DNA of 64,000 nt from Sweltsa coloradensis (lineage: Eukaryota; Arthropoda; Insecta; Plecoptera; Chloroperlidae): the NCBI GenBank assembly GCA_024449915.1, contig JAMZAV010000792.1:62001-126000 (forward strand), in the 5' to 3' direction. A program made the position numbers and the translations under genes. The notes under the pieces were generated by a model that made no database searches, was not told where the DNA came from, and saw only the letters and a program-made list of their open reading frames with translations. Shown here piece after piece: positions 22,650 through 35,240 of this stretch (positions are counted from its first letter, which is position 1; each line of letters opens with the position of its first letter).

Positions 22650-23010
22650 CAGGACATGCGTTTTAGGCAAAGTGTTGTTCGTTAGGCCGACTGACCACAC
22701 AGGTATTTGAAATTTTATGTCTTAAATGTGGAAATATAAAAATACATTTCCAAATTTTGTTTTAAAATAATTTATAAAAAATAAATTAGTTTTGACAAAT
22801 TTTGGTTTTGTTAAAAACTTCAAAATCGTCTATATTCGTGATTTTTTCTGGCTGATTAAGACAAAAGTTTTAAAATCTATGACCGCAGGGCTGTCCATGT
22901 ATGCTTTGTTGACAACTTTGCAAAGTTTCATAATATACGTCGGATGCATCTTGGCCGAACGAATAGCTATCTGTTTGCTAACTGCCATAATGTGTCCCAT
23001 TCCCTTTTAA
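22650..23010 (+). repeat. Dispersed repeat, GGACATGCGTTTTAG family, copy 2
   Basis: This segment shares its beginning (AGGACATGCGTTTTAG, TGTTCGTT) and end (GGGCTGTCCATGTATGCTT, GACAACT, GCAAAGT, TGGCCGA.CGAA) with 17889-18310. Between them the copies are alignable but diverged. The short open frames inside are coincidental. No coding or terminal repeats reveal the element class. Confidence 0.75.
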
Positions 23011-24148
23011 CGTAAAAACATACTATATTTAACTAATCAAACAAATCTCCCTAACGCTGAAAGATTCGAAATATTTTTAAAATTGCTGATAACATTTTTT
23101 AAAATTTCTTGGAAAGAAACCTGCCCAGAGTGCAATGCAAAGTAGGTAATTGGAGTTAAGACAATTGTGAAGGGATGTCCGAGGGCTGTTTAAGATGACT
23201 CAATCCCTTGCATTCCCGAGGAAAACCTTGGGAAAATTTTTAGTCAGGATTTCCGGTCTCGACGTGATTTAAGTATTGATATTTTATGTATTTATGTAAA
23301 ACAAACTGTTCTGAAAACAAATCCTCCGGACGCGCTTTAAGATGTGCTACATTTCCAAAAGGTTGTTTATTAAATTTTGATCCATAATATCGATCTGTTT
23401 GCTCGTTAAAGGTTGATTTGTAAATTATAGTTCAAAAAATAAATCCAAAGAGTTGTTTAATATGGAAAAAAAAGCATTTTGAACAGTCACAGAAAAGTGC
23501 AATCAAAGATACCTGAAATTAATTTACAAACGGGTATAAAGTACAATTTTTCAATGCCCTTTGTTGATTTAAAAATGATTGTTATGAAAAAAAATATGGT
23601 AAAAACTCATTTTTGAACTACGTACATAAAAGCGCATTCAACGGTAAGGTACTTGAAATTGAATTACAAACGAGTATATAAAGTTAAATTTTTCTCCAAT
23701 TCATTTTCCTTCTAGCTACAACGGTTTAGCGCTCAGATTTGTATTCGTTGAGTAATGTTTGTGTATAATTCTAGCCGGAAAGTGCGGTTCTCATTCTGGC
23801 GTTATTTACCCGTACAGCATGTTGACAGACGCACATGCTGGCGGGCTCGCTATGCTATGGTTCAGAGGGCAGGCGGTTACAAGTAAACAGGCTGGCAGTA
23901 GAATATTGTCGAAACTAGCCACAATGTCCGTTTGTTATAACCGGTAATTGCTCATTTTACCTCTTGCAACACATTTCGTAAACACAAGCAAGTTTTAAAG
24001 ACTATTTTGGGTGCGTTATATGTTTTTTAGGAGGGAGGTTCCCGTTAATTAATATAATTTAAGATCCCTTTTCAATTTGCTACCAAAATAATTGTGTTAT
24101 TAATACATTGTTGTTGTAATATTACTTTTTCAAATATTTACATAACTG

Positions 24149-24256
24149 AAGTTCATTGTTGTGTCTGCATCTATGTAATTAGATTAATTTAATGTCCTCC
24201 TTTGTAAATCAGATTTTTTAACTGAATAGAATAGACGTTAAATAACTAAATAAAAA
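24149..24256 (+). repeat. 3'-end fragment of hairpin-tailed dispersed family
   Basis: This near-identical inverted partner of 7272-7394 ends ..GAATAGACGTTAAATAA. The TAAATCAG...ACTGAATAG block corresponds to the AAATCAGTTAT...ACTGAGTGGG hairpin of the copies at 19.26, 41.75 and 55.24 kb. Confidence 0.75.
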
Positions 24257-24268
24257 TGCACCAATTTT

Positions 24269-24330
24269 ATGTCCGTCCGTCTGTGCGTGTGTCACATCTC
24301 TCGGTAGAAACCGAACATGACCTTCAATTG
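24269..24330. repeat. CCGT-rich repeat end
   Basis: TGTCCGTCCGTCTGTGCGTG..GTCAC and AAACCGAACATGACCTTC match 29639-29700. Tracts of this type could seed the large GACA/GGAC array at 8.7 kb. Confidence 0.5.
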
Positions 24331-27300
24331 ACATACGTTTATTGTTAGCATTACCCTTCACCCACACCTTCATCATCCTCATATTATATCGCATGTTGTA
24401 ACAGATCGAAACAAAACTTAAAATCTCGGCTTCTACTTCTTGAAATTGCTTGGGTTGAGGTGGTCACATTTCCAAATCAATGACAACACTTTCAAAACCA
24501 TTTCAATTCTCAAACAATAATTCCCGATACGGCCGCATCAAAGCATCTCAGATATAAAAGCATTAAAAATGAAATACATGTTTTTTGAGTAAAAACAGAC
24601 GTAATAAAACAAAACACAAAACAAAGACTATCAAGATCAAGAGATCCGAACGAGAACTCTCTGATACTCTCTCGTAATACTCTCTGGAGAGTTCTCAAAA
24701 GAAACTTGATTATTGTACTTCTACGATAGCCAGAATAAATATATCCGATTGAGATTTATACTTCTGTAGTTATCTGTTTTTGTTTTATATTTTGTGACTT
24801 GCAACCTCACAAAATACTCATCTATTAGATTCGACCTTATTGTCATGTTGATGAATTGTTAAGTCCATTATTTCTACTTATACATATTAATGCATAAGTT
24901 CTCTGAAATATAGTCACCTAAAAACTAGACACTGGAACTGGAATTTCTACATATGAAACAAACAGTTATTTTCTTCGAGCTCTAGGTTTTTATAATATGT
25001 TTAATTAATAAATTATAACACGTTTAAAATTCAAAACACAACTGAAACACTTAACTACTCTTAATTAAATACGCGAATGACGTGCATATGTAACAGTAAT
25101 GAGATACATGAGATAAATTAATAATTCGTACGTGTGTGTATGTCTGTTTTTTATTTTCTGCTAATTAATTTTTTGAATCTTTAATAACTTTTAAAATCAC
25201 TTTGTTACTACTGTTTTTATAATTAATATGATTAAATTGGCAATCTATGTATTGTTACGAATGAAGTTAGACGTTAGACGGGTTCGAGTAAATTTACTAT
25301 TAACAAATAGAAATAGTGGTTTACGCCCCTCACAACTTGACTAGCTTAATTGAATTACTGCACGCGTATTCAAAACAAGCAACAAATGTTAACTTCATAC
25401 AAAGACCAACTGTTGCCGGAGGGACAATGAGAAATCTAAGTCAATATTGATTTTAATGCTAAATAGTTAACTTTATCACAAATAAGTTAATTATTAATTA
25501 GAATAATTCAATATACGTAACAATATAAATGCTGGGTACTACAGAAGTTAGTTTCAAATAAAAATTACAATTTTGTTATTAAATTTAACTTATTTTATTT
25601 GGCAAATAATAATACTTTCAACAAGAAAATGACGAAAGAGTGGCGTGTTTTTTCCGAAATTTTGTTGTTTTTAAATATTGTAACGTGTTTTAAGAGTTTT
25701 TATCAACTAAACTGTTTTTCATAATGTTTTCAAAAAACGATTCTAACTACCACATTAGAATACAAACTTATTTAAGCGTGGGTTTTGGCCTTACAAAATT
25801 ACAACATTATCACCGAATAAATTTTAAATAATACCAAAGTACATATTTTTCTAAATGAATAATTAGCTATTCTCAATCAGAGGAACTTTAATTTTCTTTC
25901 TCAAGTTAGTTTTGTATGAAATAAATTAAGTGTTTGATTTATGTAACTACTAAAGTTAACAGCTATTCTGTTCGTTAAAACGTGCCAACATGACAGCTCG
26001 TCTTACCGGTGATACTTCAAGTCAACTTCGAGTGAACGGACTATACTCTAGTAGTTGTAGTCGGAATTGAATTAGCGCAGTGTGCTGTTGTGGGCGCGCA
26101 CTGCTTCATCTTTACATCCGCGCCGCTAGATTGCCCTTCTATTGGGATAACCAGCCACTAGCGAGCTTGCCAATAGTTAGGAAATTAATAAAGTTAGGAG
26201 GGGCAGGAATTTCGTAGTCAGCCTTAAGCCTTCCCGTCCCACTCATGCCCATTATTCTTCCTTTCAGACATACAGGGTTAATTGTTATATCATTTGCTGG
26301 TTAAACTACTTGAGGTTGGCTTCTACAAATTGGGGACTATATGCAAATTATAGGAATTTGAATTCACAAAAACAGATGGTTTGGAGATCGTAAGCACACG
26401 ATTCTAAAGCTATATCGAAATACAATACCAAATTAAGTTATCTCTGTGGAAAGGTGTTTTGAGTTGAAAAATTAGCTGGGGTTTATTGGAAGCGATTTGT
26501 CTGTGTATTATTAACTTGACGTCAAGTAAAGAGGCCACGAACTCGATATTTCATCCTAGGAGGCAAACATATAACATACCTGCTTGTTTGCATACCAAGT
26601 AAATTATTATTGTGGTTGTTTAACACACGTAAGCTCCGTCTAAGCTATCGGTTACTTGGATTGATCGGTGGTGATGTAAAGTCACATTTGTTATAGGATT
26701 TATCAAATGTCAAACATACAATACTTTGCACGAGAAAATATTAAATTAACTTTTTCAATTTAAACCGTTTGCTGTTTGGTTCATAACACAAAGTGTCTAA
26801 TTGAATCAGACTATAAAGTATATCACTAAACAAATATGACTTTTAAAAAGTTTGAAAATGTCATGGTTTTGTGATAATGTAAATTGTAGTTTGGGAATAA
26901 AATATTATTATTATTATTTATGTTATTATTTTTTAAATTAACCTTCAGAAAATATTAAGAACACAATGAGAGCGTCAACTTAAAACACCAAGTATGGATT
27001 AATACATAATGGTTATGAATATATTTTAAATTATTAATAAATACAAATAAGTTTGATACGACAGTTTTATGTCGGTTAGGGTCCAATGGTTGATGCTGTG
27101 GTTTGAAATGATTATTATAAATTTAAGTGAGAATACGGATAAGAAAATATTAAAAAAACTGTTGTAATACAGTTTAGAATTGACAACTTTAAGAAAATAA
27201 TACAGAAAACAAATTAATATTACTACATTTCGCAGGTCATTTCGTTCAAAGGTAAATTAGACGCTTTAGAGAATTGTATCAACTTAACTACTTAGTTGAG

Positions 27301-28647
27301 TAATTGCTCTGCCTTCAATAGTTCCTATTTCCTAAAATGTTAAGAAGACACAATAATTCGAATATACATATCATTATTTTAAAATTTTACAGTTTGTTAG
27401 ATTCTAAATGAAATTGATGCCTCAATCTTTATAATTTGGGCTTGAGATTTTTATCACTAGATCACTTGGAATCAGCTACACGCACCGTCGGTTCAAATGA
27501 CACGCATCGACAGTTTGCTTACACTGAGCGTTCTCATAAACTACTTGTACGCTTCATTAGTGATATAGAATAACTGCATTTCATTATCTCTTTTCAATTT
27601 TTTTCTATTTCCATTATTGTGCATGCACGTGTACATGCAATACGTCACATTATTGGGTTTTGTCATTCTAGGTTACAGGAGAATTGTCCGTGAAGGTTTC
27701 TGAGTGTAAAAATACTTTAAAAAATAATATTAAAAAACATTCACGAAAATAAAATAAACATTACTTCCAATCCCTGAGTTTTTCCGAAAAACAAAAATAA
27801 TACATACATACAAATACATTCAAAAGGCAAAAATAAAACCCCATCTTAAAATCGCAACCAAATTAATGTCATATAATAAAGGCATATGAAGTCAAATATA
27901 AAACAATCTAAAGTAAGTATGTTTCTAAATTTAAGAAACTTCTCTAAAAAATTACTTTCAAATAACATTTTCAAGAAATTTCCAATCTTATATTTAAAAA
28001 AAAGTTTTTAAATAATTTACAAAAATAAACAAAAGTTTGAACAAATTAATCTTTTGTAGATAGAAAAAAAGTGTTTGCACATGTAAAATTAAAAGAATTA
28101 ATGTTTTTATTACTTGTGAACATTCACATTCCCTTTTCCACGATCAATTTCTAAAATTAATGTAATGTTTACAACCTGCTCGATCGTACCGAAGTTTGCC
28201 AAACTTGAATGGTCTCCAATCAAACTTCCTGTTATAAACCTCGAATCCAAACCTGTTGCCCCCATGGCAAGTCATCAGACGCCACGTTATACTTTTATCC
28301 GAATATTATCCTCAAAGTAATTGATTGCGTGAGTTACTAAGTGGTGAAAGCTTCGCGGGCGCAGAATGAATCGAGTCGCGGCTCAGCAGATTAATATCAC
28401 TAAGGGCCTGTGAGAGAACGCGTCCATCTTAATTAGTGTGGAGTAGTTTGAATAGTGGGTTCATCACTAGAATTCATTTATGCATGTCTTACGTACGTGT
28501 ATTTTTCACATATTTATTTCTTTTCTTTTGTCAACTGGGCTGGTATACACACAAGTGGCAAGTAACTACATATGGGGCTACAACTAAAAAGGTTGTAATG
28601 CTACAATGATAGACAATCCATTTTTATAACATTATTCAAGTTATGAA
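24331..28647. other. No gene seen
   Basis: 4.3 kb of AT-rich sequence with no repeat family recognised. 26040-26260 is a GC-richer patch (GGGCGCGCACTG, CCGCGCCGCTAG) of unknown nature. Confidence 0.5.
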
Positions 28648-29345
28648 ATACTAGGAAACGCTCAGTTGGACGCGTTGATAAGCGAGCACGTGCTATAGCT
28701 AGACCCACATTGCACATTTTTTTAAATTTAAAAATTTGCGACGTTCGCTGTCCACAGGGCCATGTTTCCAATATTATTTATTATTGCCAAGGTATTTGGG
28801 TAAACCCGTGTGTAAAAAACCTTTACTTTGTGGATAAAATCCACCGCCATCTAGAGGACCTTGACTCCTTGGGAAAACTATTTAAACTCTTTGGTGACAA
28901 ATAATAGACTGCTTCCTCGAAAGTATTTTGTTTACTTCTAGGTGGCAGTGCATTAGAAACTTCGCGCGTCTTTTCGTTGCCATGGCAACGTTACTTTTGT
29001 TATAATGTAATTTCCATTTACACTACTTATCGGATCAAAATAAAATTAACATATTCGTGACCGGACGGACATTCTAAATGATTTGGCCACCTCAGATTTT
29101 GTCGCCGTTTAGTTTGAAAAAAAACTTTCGACTAACTTTAATGTAACTTTTTAACTTTTTGAACGATTTTGCCACAAAACTAATGGCATTCAATCGAGAA
29201 CGAAGCTTGCGGATGGTCAAAATTTCAACTCGATCCGAGCCTCCGTTCGAACGTTATGGCGAGACATACAAAAAAAAAAAAAAAAAAACAGTGACTAATT
29301 TTTCCGGCAGAGTCAAATGGAAACGCTCGCTTCGCTCGCTTAACA
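28648..29345 (+). mobile_element. ACTAGGAAAACGC-family DNA element copy
   Basis: It starts ATACTAGGAAACGCTCAGTTGGACGCGTTGATAAGCGAGC and ends TTTTCCGGCAGAGTCAAATGGAAACGCTCGCTTCGCTCGCTTAACAAAG. The ends contain partly inverted AAGCGAGC/GCTCGCTT blocks. A run of 19 A (29270-29288) lies near the right end, where the 61.5-kb copy has poly-A plus GAAA repeats. The open frames within are not genes. Confidence 0.6.
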
Positions 29346-29633
29346 AAGTCTGGTCAAAAGGTGGTAAATTGTGATACCACAACAAAGATATTTACAAGGT
29401 ATTACACAAATCATATTAATTGTTATTAAGTACAAAGCCTGGTCAAAAGGTGATATAGATAAGAGTGACAAGTTTTAAGTTTGTCATAATGGTAAACTGG
29501 AATAAATATGAATTTAAATTCGTGAAGTTTTATTTGGTTGTTGTCAATATTTTCAAACTGAGACAAATACATTCGAAAATATTTTCAATTAAAACGAATC
29601 CCCCAAGAAAGACAAAATATGATTGAAACTTGT

Positions 29634-29812
29634 ATCACCTTTCCGTCCGTCCGTCTGTGCGTGCGTGTGTCACGCCCACAATAAAACCGAACATGACATT
29701 GTCCCTAAAGACGGATGGTATAGATAGTTTTGGGGGATTCTGGGAGACAGGGGAACGGGGCTATCCTCACTCAAAACGGAGCACTTTATGAACTCGGCAC
29801 CTCCACCATAAA
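29634..29812 (-). repeat. GGTGGAGGYGCCGGGT-family copy with CCGT-rich end
   Basis: GAACTCGGCACCTCCACCATAA ends the block at 29811. Its other end contains CCGTCCGTCCGTCTGTGCG..GTGTGTCAC and AAACCGAACATGAC, shared with 24269-24330. The two blocks together seem to describe one element, with the microsatellite-prone CCGT/GACA tract at one end. Confidence 0.55.
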
Positions 29813-30210
29813 GATGAACACTCAAAGAAATTGCGTTTGTGTATAAATAACTCTTAAATAAAGTGTTGATTTAGTAGCTTCGCTTTGAATTTTCGGTGCT
29901 ACTGTACCCTTGCTTCTTTATAAATCGTGCAAAAGCTGAAATGTATATTATGTGTATTTAAACACTTTTGCGAGTGTTTAACCTCATATATTGGTATTTT
30001 ATATTAATTTCTCTTTATTTTTTGTAATTTTTACTGTTATTGCGCCTCGCAGTGCCAGTGTACTGAGTGTAGCACCATGGCATACATTTTTGGATTGTTA
30101 ATGTTTTTGTTGCATTGCATGGCATGGTTAATCTGTCCTCTCATTAGTGATTGTTGTGTTAACGTTTCGGTTACTTTATTATTATTTAATGATCATGTGC
30201 ACAATCATTA

Positions 30211-30262
30211 GGAATATCACAACGAGCATAGCCCTGAAACACAGAATTGTGTGTGATATCCC
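30211..30262. repeat. Inverted repeat hairpin
   Basis: GGAATATCACA (30211-30221) faces TGTGTGATATCCC (about 30250-30262) around a 28-base loop. The neighbouring GTTAACGTTTCGGTTAC (30163-30179) would, on the minus strand, give a CCGAAACGTTAAC box downstream of the hairpin, recalling retroelement hammerhead boxes. No CTGATGA was found. Confidence 0.45.
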
Positions 30263-33200
30263 TAAATAGCAGTATAGAAAGGTTTTTAATTTTGGGGGTA
30301 TTGTTGCCCTATATCAGCATTTACGCCCCTTGTGCGGTAAAATAACAATTTAAATATACAATATAGTTGGTTTATATAATTTCGTACATATTTCTGGATC
30401 TGTATAATTTGTTATTTTTAGAAGGTAATTTATGGTCTCTGACCATAATTAAAATAGCTACATCGCATATTTATTATTTTCATCAAGTTGTGACTGCATC
30501 TCGTCTACCTACAGTGTTCTCCAGCTACGTCATAAAAGTACTCACAACGTAGTGTAAACAGCGAACTAAATGGAACACAAACATGAATTTAAATTCCAGC
30601 AACATTTTATTATGACCAAGGAATGTCCTGAAATGAGATTCTCCGCGTGTGAATTAAAGATGGTTGGTGTAGTTTGCATGTACATGCATGTACCTGAAGT
30701 GCACCTACTCTGTGCACAGTGACGTGCAATTAAACTTACTGCTATCGTGATTACACAACACCCAACTGCAGAGAATTATCCTGTTTGCTTAATCCGATTC
30801 TACTGACCTTGCCGGCAGAAACATCTAGGTAGCATTGTACAATCATCATACTATATTAGAGAGAGAAAGACAATGTGTAGCTAAAGTAATAAATGGAAAA
30901 ATATTCACGCCTTTGATACCAATAAGTTCGAAATTTTGTCAGAAAATCATATTTAAAATTCTCCCTTCATAGTAGAACAAAATATAGAATAACTATAACA
31001 ATCTTCAACGTGTAACTCATTTTTTGGACTGCACACTATTGTATCTGAATAAATTAAAAACACAATAAACAACATTGTAATGAACATAATGACATTACAG
31101 TCCAATTTTTGGACTGCAACATAATTATATAACGGTGAAAAATTTAACTATACTTTACCTCATCTGGTCCATAAGTTTCATCATATAATGTAAATATATT
31201 CTGTATAATAATGATAAAAATAATTAATCAAGACAATGTATTTGTATTTTTTAGAAGTTTATAGTATACATTCCTGGAACATTCTCGTCGATTTACGTTT
31301 GTTGTATAAACATATAAGCGCATGTTGGAGACTTGATTGTGTTTATGATTATTCTGGGGGTTGAAGGGGGGGGGGGGTTAGATACCCCACTATGAAAGTC
31401 ACAACAACTTCTACTTACGTTAAGCGTTAAAAAGGCGTCATTACATTTTAACCAAGTGATCACTTTTTATGTTTAATATATTTATGAACATTCTGGATAA
31501 ATATAAAACACAAAAACATTTAACATGGAAATGTATGTGATAAAATAACACAGGAACTACACATCCTTGTAACCATAATGTCTCAACATTTCCCTCGGAT
31601 TTAATATGTAAGTCATGTTTTACACTTTATGACTTAATAACTACATCATTATAACTAAGACGCTCCACACTAATTGTCTACTCTGTAACAATGCACTTTC
31701 CAGCAGCTACAAAGTGATCCCTCAATGTGCAACCCTTTAAACAACATAAGTTCGTCATAACAATACCGCTAAAGTTTCGAGTTATGCAGTTGCATATGCA
31801 TGTATTCATATCATGTGATCTGTGGCCCCAAGTTCTAAAACATCAGTTTTGAATCTATTCTGAACGTTTCAAACCAGAATCAAACTCCTGTTTATGTTAG
31901 GGTGTTTTCCCTCCGGTCAACGCATCTTAACAAATACATCGTACATAATTAAAGTTACGCCATATAGTTAATAATGTTGTTACAAGAAATACAAGAAATA
32001 ATACAAGAAAGCGTCAATGAATGTTTCGTTACGGTACAATAATCCGCCCATAAACAACTAAATTATTACTTGTTAAATTTATATTTGAATTCGAAAGTTA
32101 CTAGTTGTAATTCAATGCAATATTGCTTGGGTATTAATTAGAAACTTGCATTAGATTTACGAGCCAGAATATTTCCTATTGTACCCGAGGTAGCGGTTTG
32201 ACTTATCTCCAGGAATAGAAACTGCTGTGGATGTGGTTAGGTTCGCTTCTGTGGAATGTCATGCTCGTGAATAATTCTCGTACCAACTGCTGAACTAAAG
32301 CCATGCAGTCTAGCCAATAGAATCACGATTAGTTGTGCTGGTAGGTCGTATATTGGCAATTGAACTCGTTCCGGTATTAGTTCGGAGTTTAGTGGGGTTA
32401 GGTGGGGTTAATTTCCTGAGATACTGGTCTTAGCCTCTTTTCGGCGGTCGATTCATTCATTGTCTAGTTAGCGATGTCGTTTTACCAAGGCGATTAATTA
32501 AACTAAATGTAAATCGCTGAGGATTGATTTGATTTAGTTAACACGCTGGGAAACGTAACTCGAGTTTACGATTTGTGGAAATGTTACGCGGTGCACATTA
32601 TTGTTTTGACGAGTCAATAACCAAAATGCTAGATTAAATTTTATATTATTATATTGTTTTTCATTTTTTTGTTCCGTCTTTTCTTTTAAGGTCGGTAGAG
32701 CTATCCTTATTTTCATTCTTTCATCTTTATTTCATATCTATTAAAACTTAAAATTAATTTAATTAATAATCAATTAAATTCTACTAGAAATTCTCACTCG
32801 ACTTAAACTATGTATATACAGACAAACAAAACAGGTGTATATTTAAATTAAACATGACTCATTTATCACTCTTGTCACCTTATCACCTTTTCACCAGTTT
32901 TGTATTTTATAACCTCAATTGTCTTCCTTGTTCACCTTGGGCTTTCAGCAGTTTTATACATTTATAGTTTTGTTATTCAAGTTTTTCTTGTTGTATATTG
33001 TTGTAAAATTGTAATTTCATAGTTATTGTTAATGTATTTAATGTTTTGTTCATCGTATTTGTATGGTTTTAAATTATATTCTTATATGTTTAGTTGTAAT
33101 TATCGAACACTTGTGGGTTAATACCTGTTGTTAGTGATCAATAAATAATATAGAGCATATTTAATAACAGTATAATACAATAAATAACCGTTTATAAAGA

Positions 33201-35119
33201 TTCTATCTTTACTGCGCCTTTCAATGTTTTATCCCTTAGTATTTATTGTATTTTTAAGAACACTGCGTGTTAAAATCAAACAAGCTGGTATTGGAAACTC
33301 ACAAAGCTAAAAATGGATTCTAATTGCCCTGTCCCAGTTCATTTCAGGATCAACAGACACGCCACTTTTTCGAGGTTTTATTTTGAAACGTTTTGTTCTT
33401 TCTGTCTGGTTTTACTTTCAATGAAATTGTTCAGTCCAGCTTTTAATGATTTTGTGGCAGTTGCAAGCCATTGAATTTTCAATTAATTCCACTGGTCATT
33501 CTAACTGAACGCACAATTATGAGTACCACATATTTGTATAGTATTACTTTTTGTGATAGGACATGCGTTCATAGTATTAATATGAAACATCAAACGCTAT
33601 CAAAACTGTTGGAGTTAAACAACAGTAATTTGACATTGACTTAGTCAAAAAGAAAACTTCTGTTTAGAAAAATAATGTGCACGCAATTTACTAATTTAAC
33701 TAACAATATCCAATAATCCCCCTAAAATTGAGGGAAAATTCACAAATTGTTACTTGCTAAATTTGCTAGAATACATAAACTTATGTTTTATGTATACAGC
33801 TCTAAAAACATTGTTATTAGAATCTTGCTGTTTATTATAACACACCCAACGGTATAATGTACAATGTCGTAGAAATTATTCGTTACAATATTCATTTTAC
33901 AACACATTTTCATTCGCCCTTGAAGTCAGTTTAAAATATATTTTTCGGATCAAACGTCCAAATAATATATTTCTATAGTTATTAAAAAGTTTTGTTTACA
34001 CATAATTAAAAATTAAAAACATAACTATGCTGTGGTGATATCCTAGGTGAAGATATGTTAAGCATACACTTTATATCTGTATGAAAGAGTCTTATGCCAT
34101 CAACAAACATCGACAGATAGTTCATGTCTAGAACAATTATTTCTAATCAGTGAGCGATGGTCAACACCCTAAATGTAGGTCGTACTATCGTTCCTACCTC
34201 AGCTCACACGAACTTTACTTTATTAAACTACTCGGCATTGTTTACTCGTCGTTACCTAGTTGATATTCAACCTGCATAAAACGGTTATTTTTAATTATTC
34301 TTATCAGTATTAGAAACGAAAGCGTGTTGTATTAAGGTCTGTGATAACCTGGCTATATAGTGATAAGGTGCGTGTCACCAAGCTTATTGGAGTGTGTTGA
34401 TAAATTTAATAACCTCAGCCAGCTGAATGGGAAGTTGATGAGTATGTACATACAGTTTTTACTTTCGCATTTATTAAATATTATTGAACGGGATTTAATA
34501 AAATGTCACCAATTAAAAAGGCAATTTTTATTAAATTTATTTTCATCATACCATGCACAATGTAACTGTATCTACGCTTTTGAATAATAGGAATTAAATT
34601 GATAGAGAATAAAAAAACAGTATTTTCCGTTTCTATTCCATCACATAAAACTAGAGATAGTTTTTACTTCTGTTTTGGACATTGTTAACGAATAAAAAGA
34701 ACGAGAAATTCGAATTTGTGGCATGATTTGTTAGATATTAATTCTTGGCCCAAGCATTATCGTTCACAAAATACAGTCTTTACTGTTTAAAGAGTTTACA
34801 TTTATATACCCCAATACAAACAAAATAAAATTACATATTTTTAGAATTTGCAATAGAGTAATAAGAAGTATGACTTAGCTCGTTAAATGCTACGCATTGC
34901 CCTAAAAGCACAGAGCACTTAAATTCGTAATAACATACATATTTAAATTTTTAGACTTTGCTAGTTGAAAACATTTTTAATTGGCCTTGCCCTGGCTATA
35001 AAACCTAAATAATCACGCAATGTTTTACGCTGGAGTTTATTAAAACAATGCGAGCATTTGTGTTAAAGAGTCACGCCTAGGAATACTTTGTTTTATACAA
35101 TTATGTTAATCGACGCGTG
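30263..35119. other. No gene seen
   Basis: AT-rich and mostly unstructured. TTTTTGGACTGCA occurs twice (about 31020 and 31107) as a short direct repeat. No coding was recognised. Confidence 0.5.
31366..31377. repeat. Poly-G tract (12)
   Basis: Twelve G after TGGGGGTTGAA, followed by TTAGATACCCC. Confidence 0.9.
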
Positions 35120-35240
35120 ATCGAACCCGGGTTTTCTGCTTACCGGGCGGCTAGACGACCGGAACCGGTAAGCCGGAGACCCGGGTTCGAAACCCGGTCG
35201 GGGGTTGACTTTCTAAACACAAGATTGTAAAAAAAAAATT
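35120..35240. repeat. Inverted tRNA-like repeat (head-to-head SINE heads)
   Basis: Left arm 35122-35147 (TCGAACCCGGGT..TCTGCTTACCGG) and right arm 35165-35190 (CCGGTAAGCCGGAGACCCGGGTTCGA as its near reverse complement) are 26 bases each with an 18-base centre. The right arm continues into a T-arm CCGGGTTCGAAACCCGG followed by TCGGGGG and an A-rich tail. Both strands thus carry a B box. It is either a foldback built from two tRNA-like heads or a tRNA pseudogene dimer. Confidence 0.6.
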
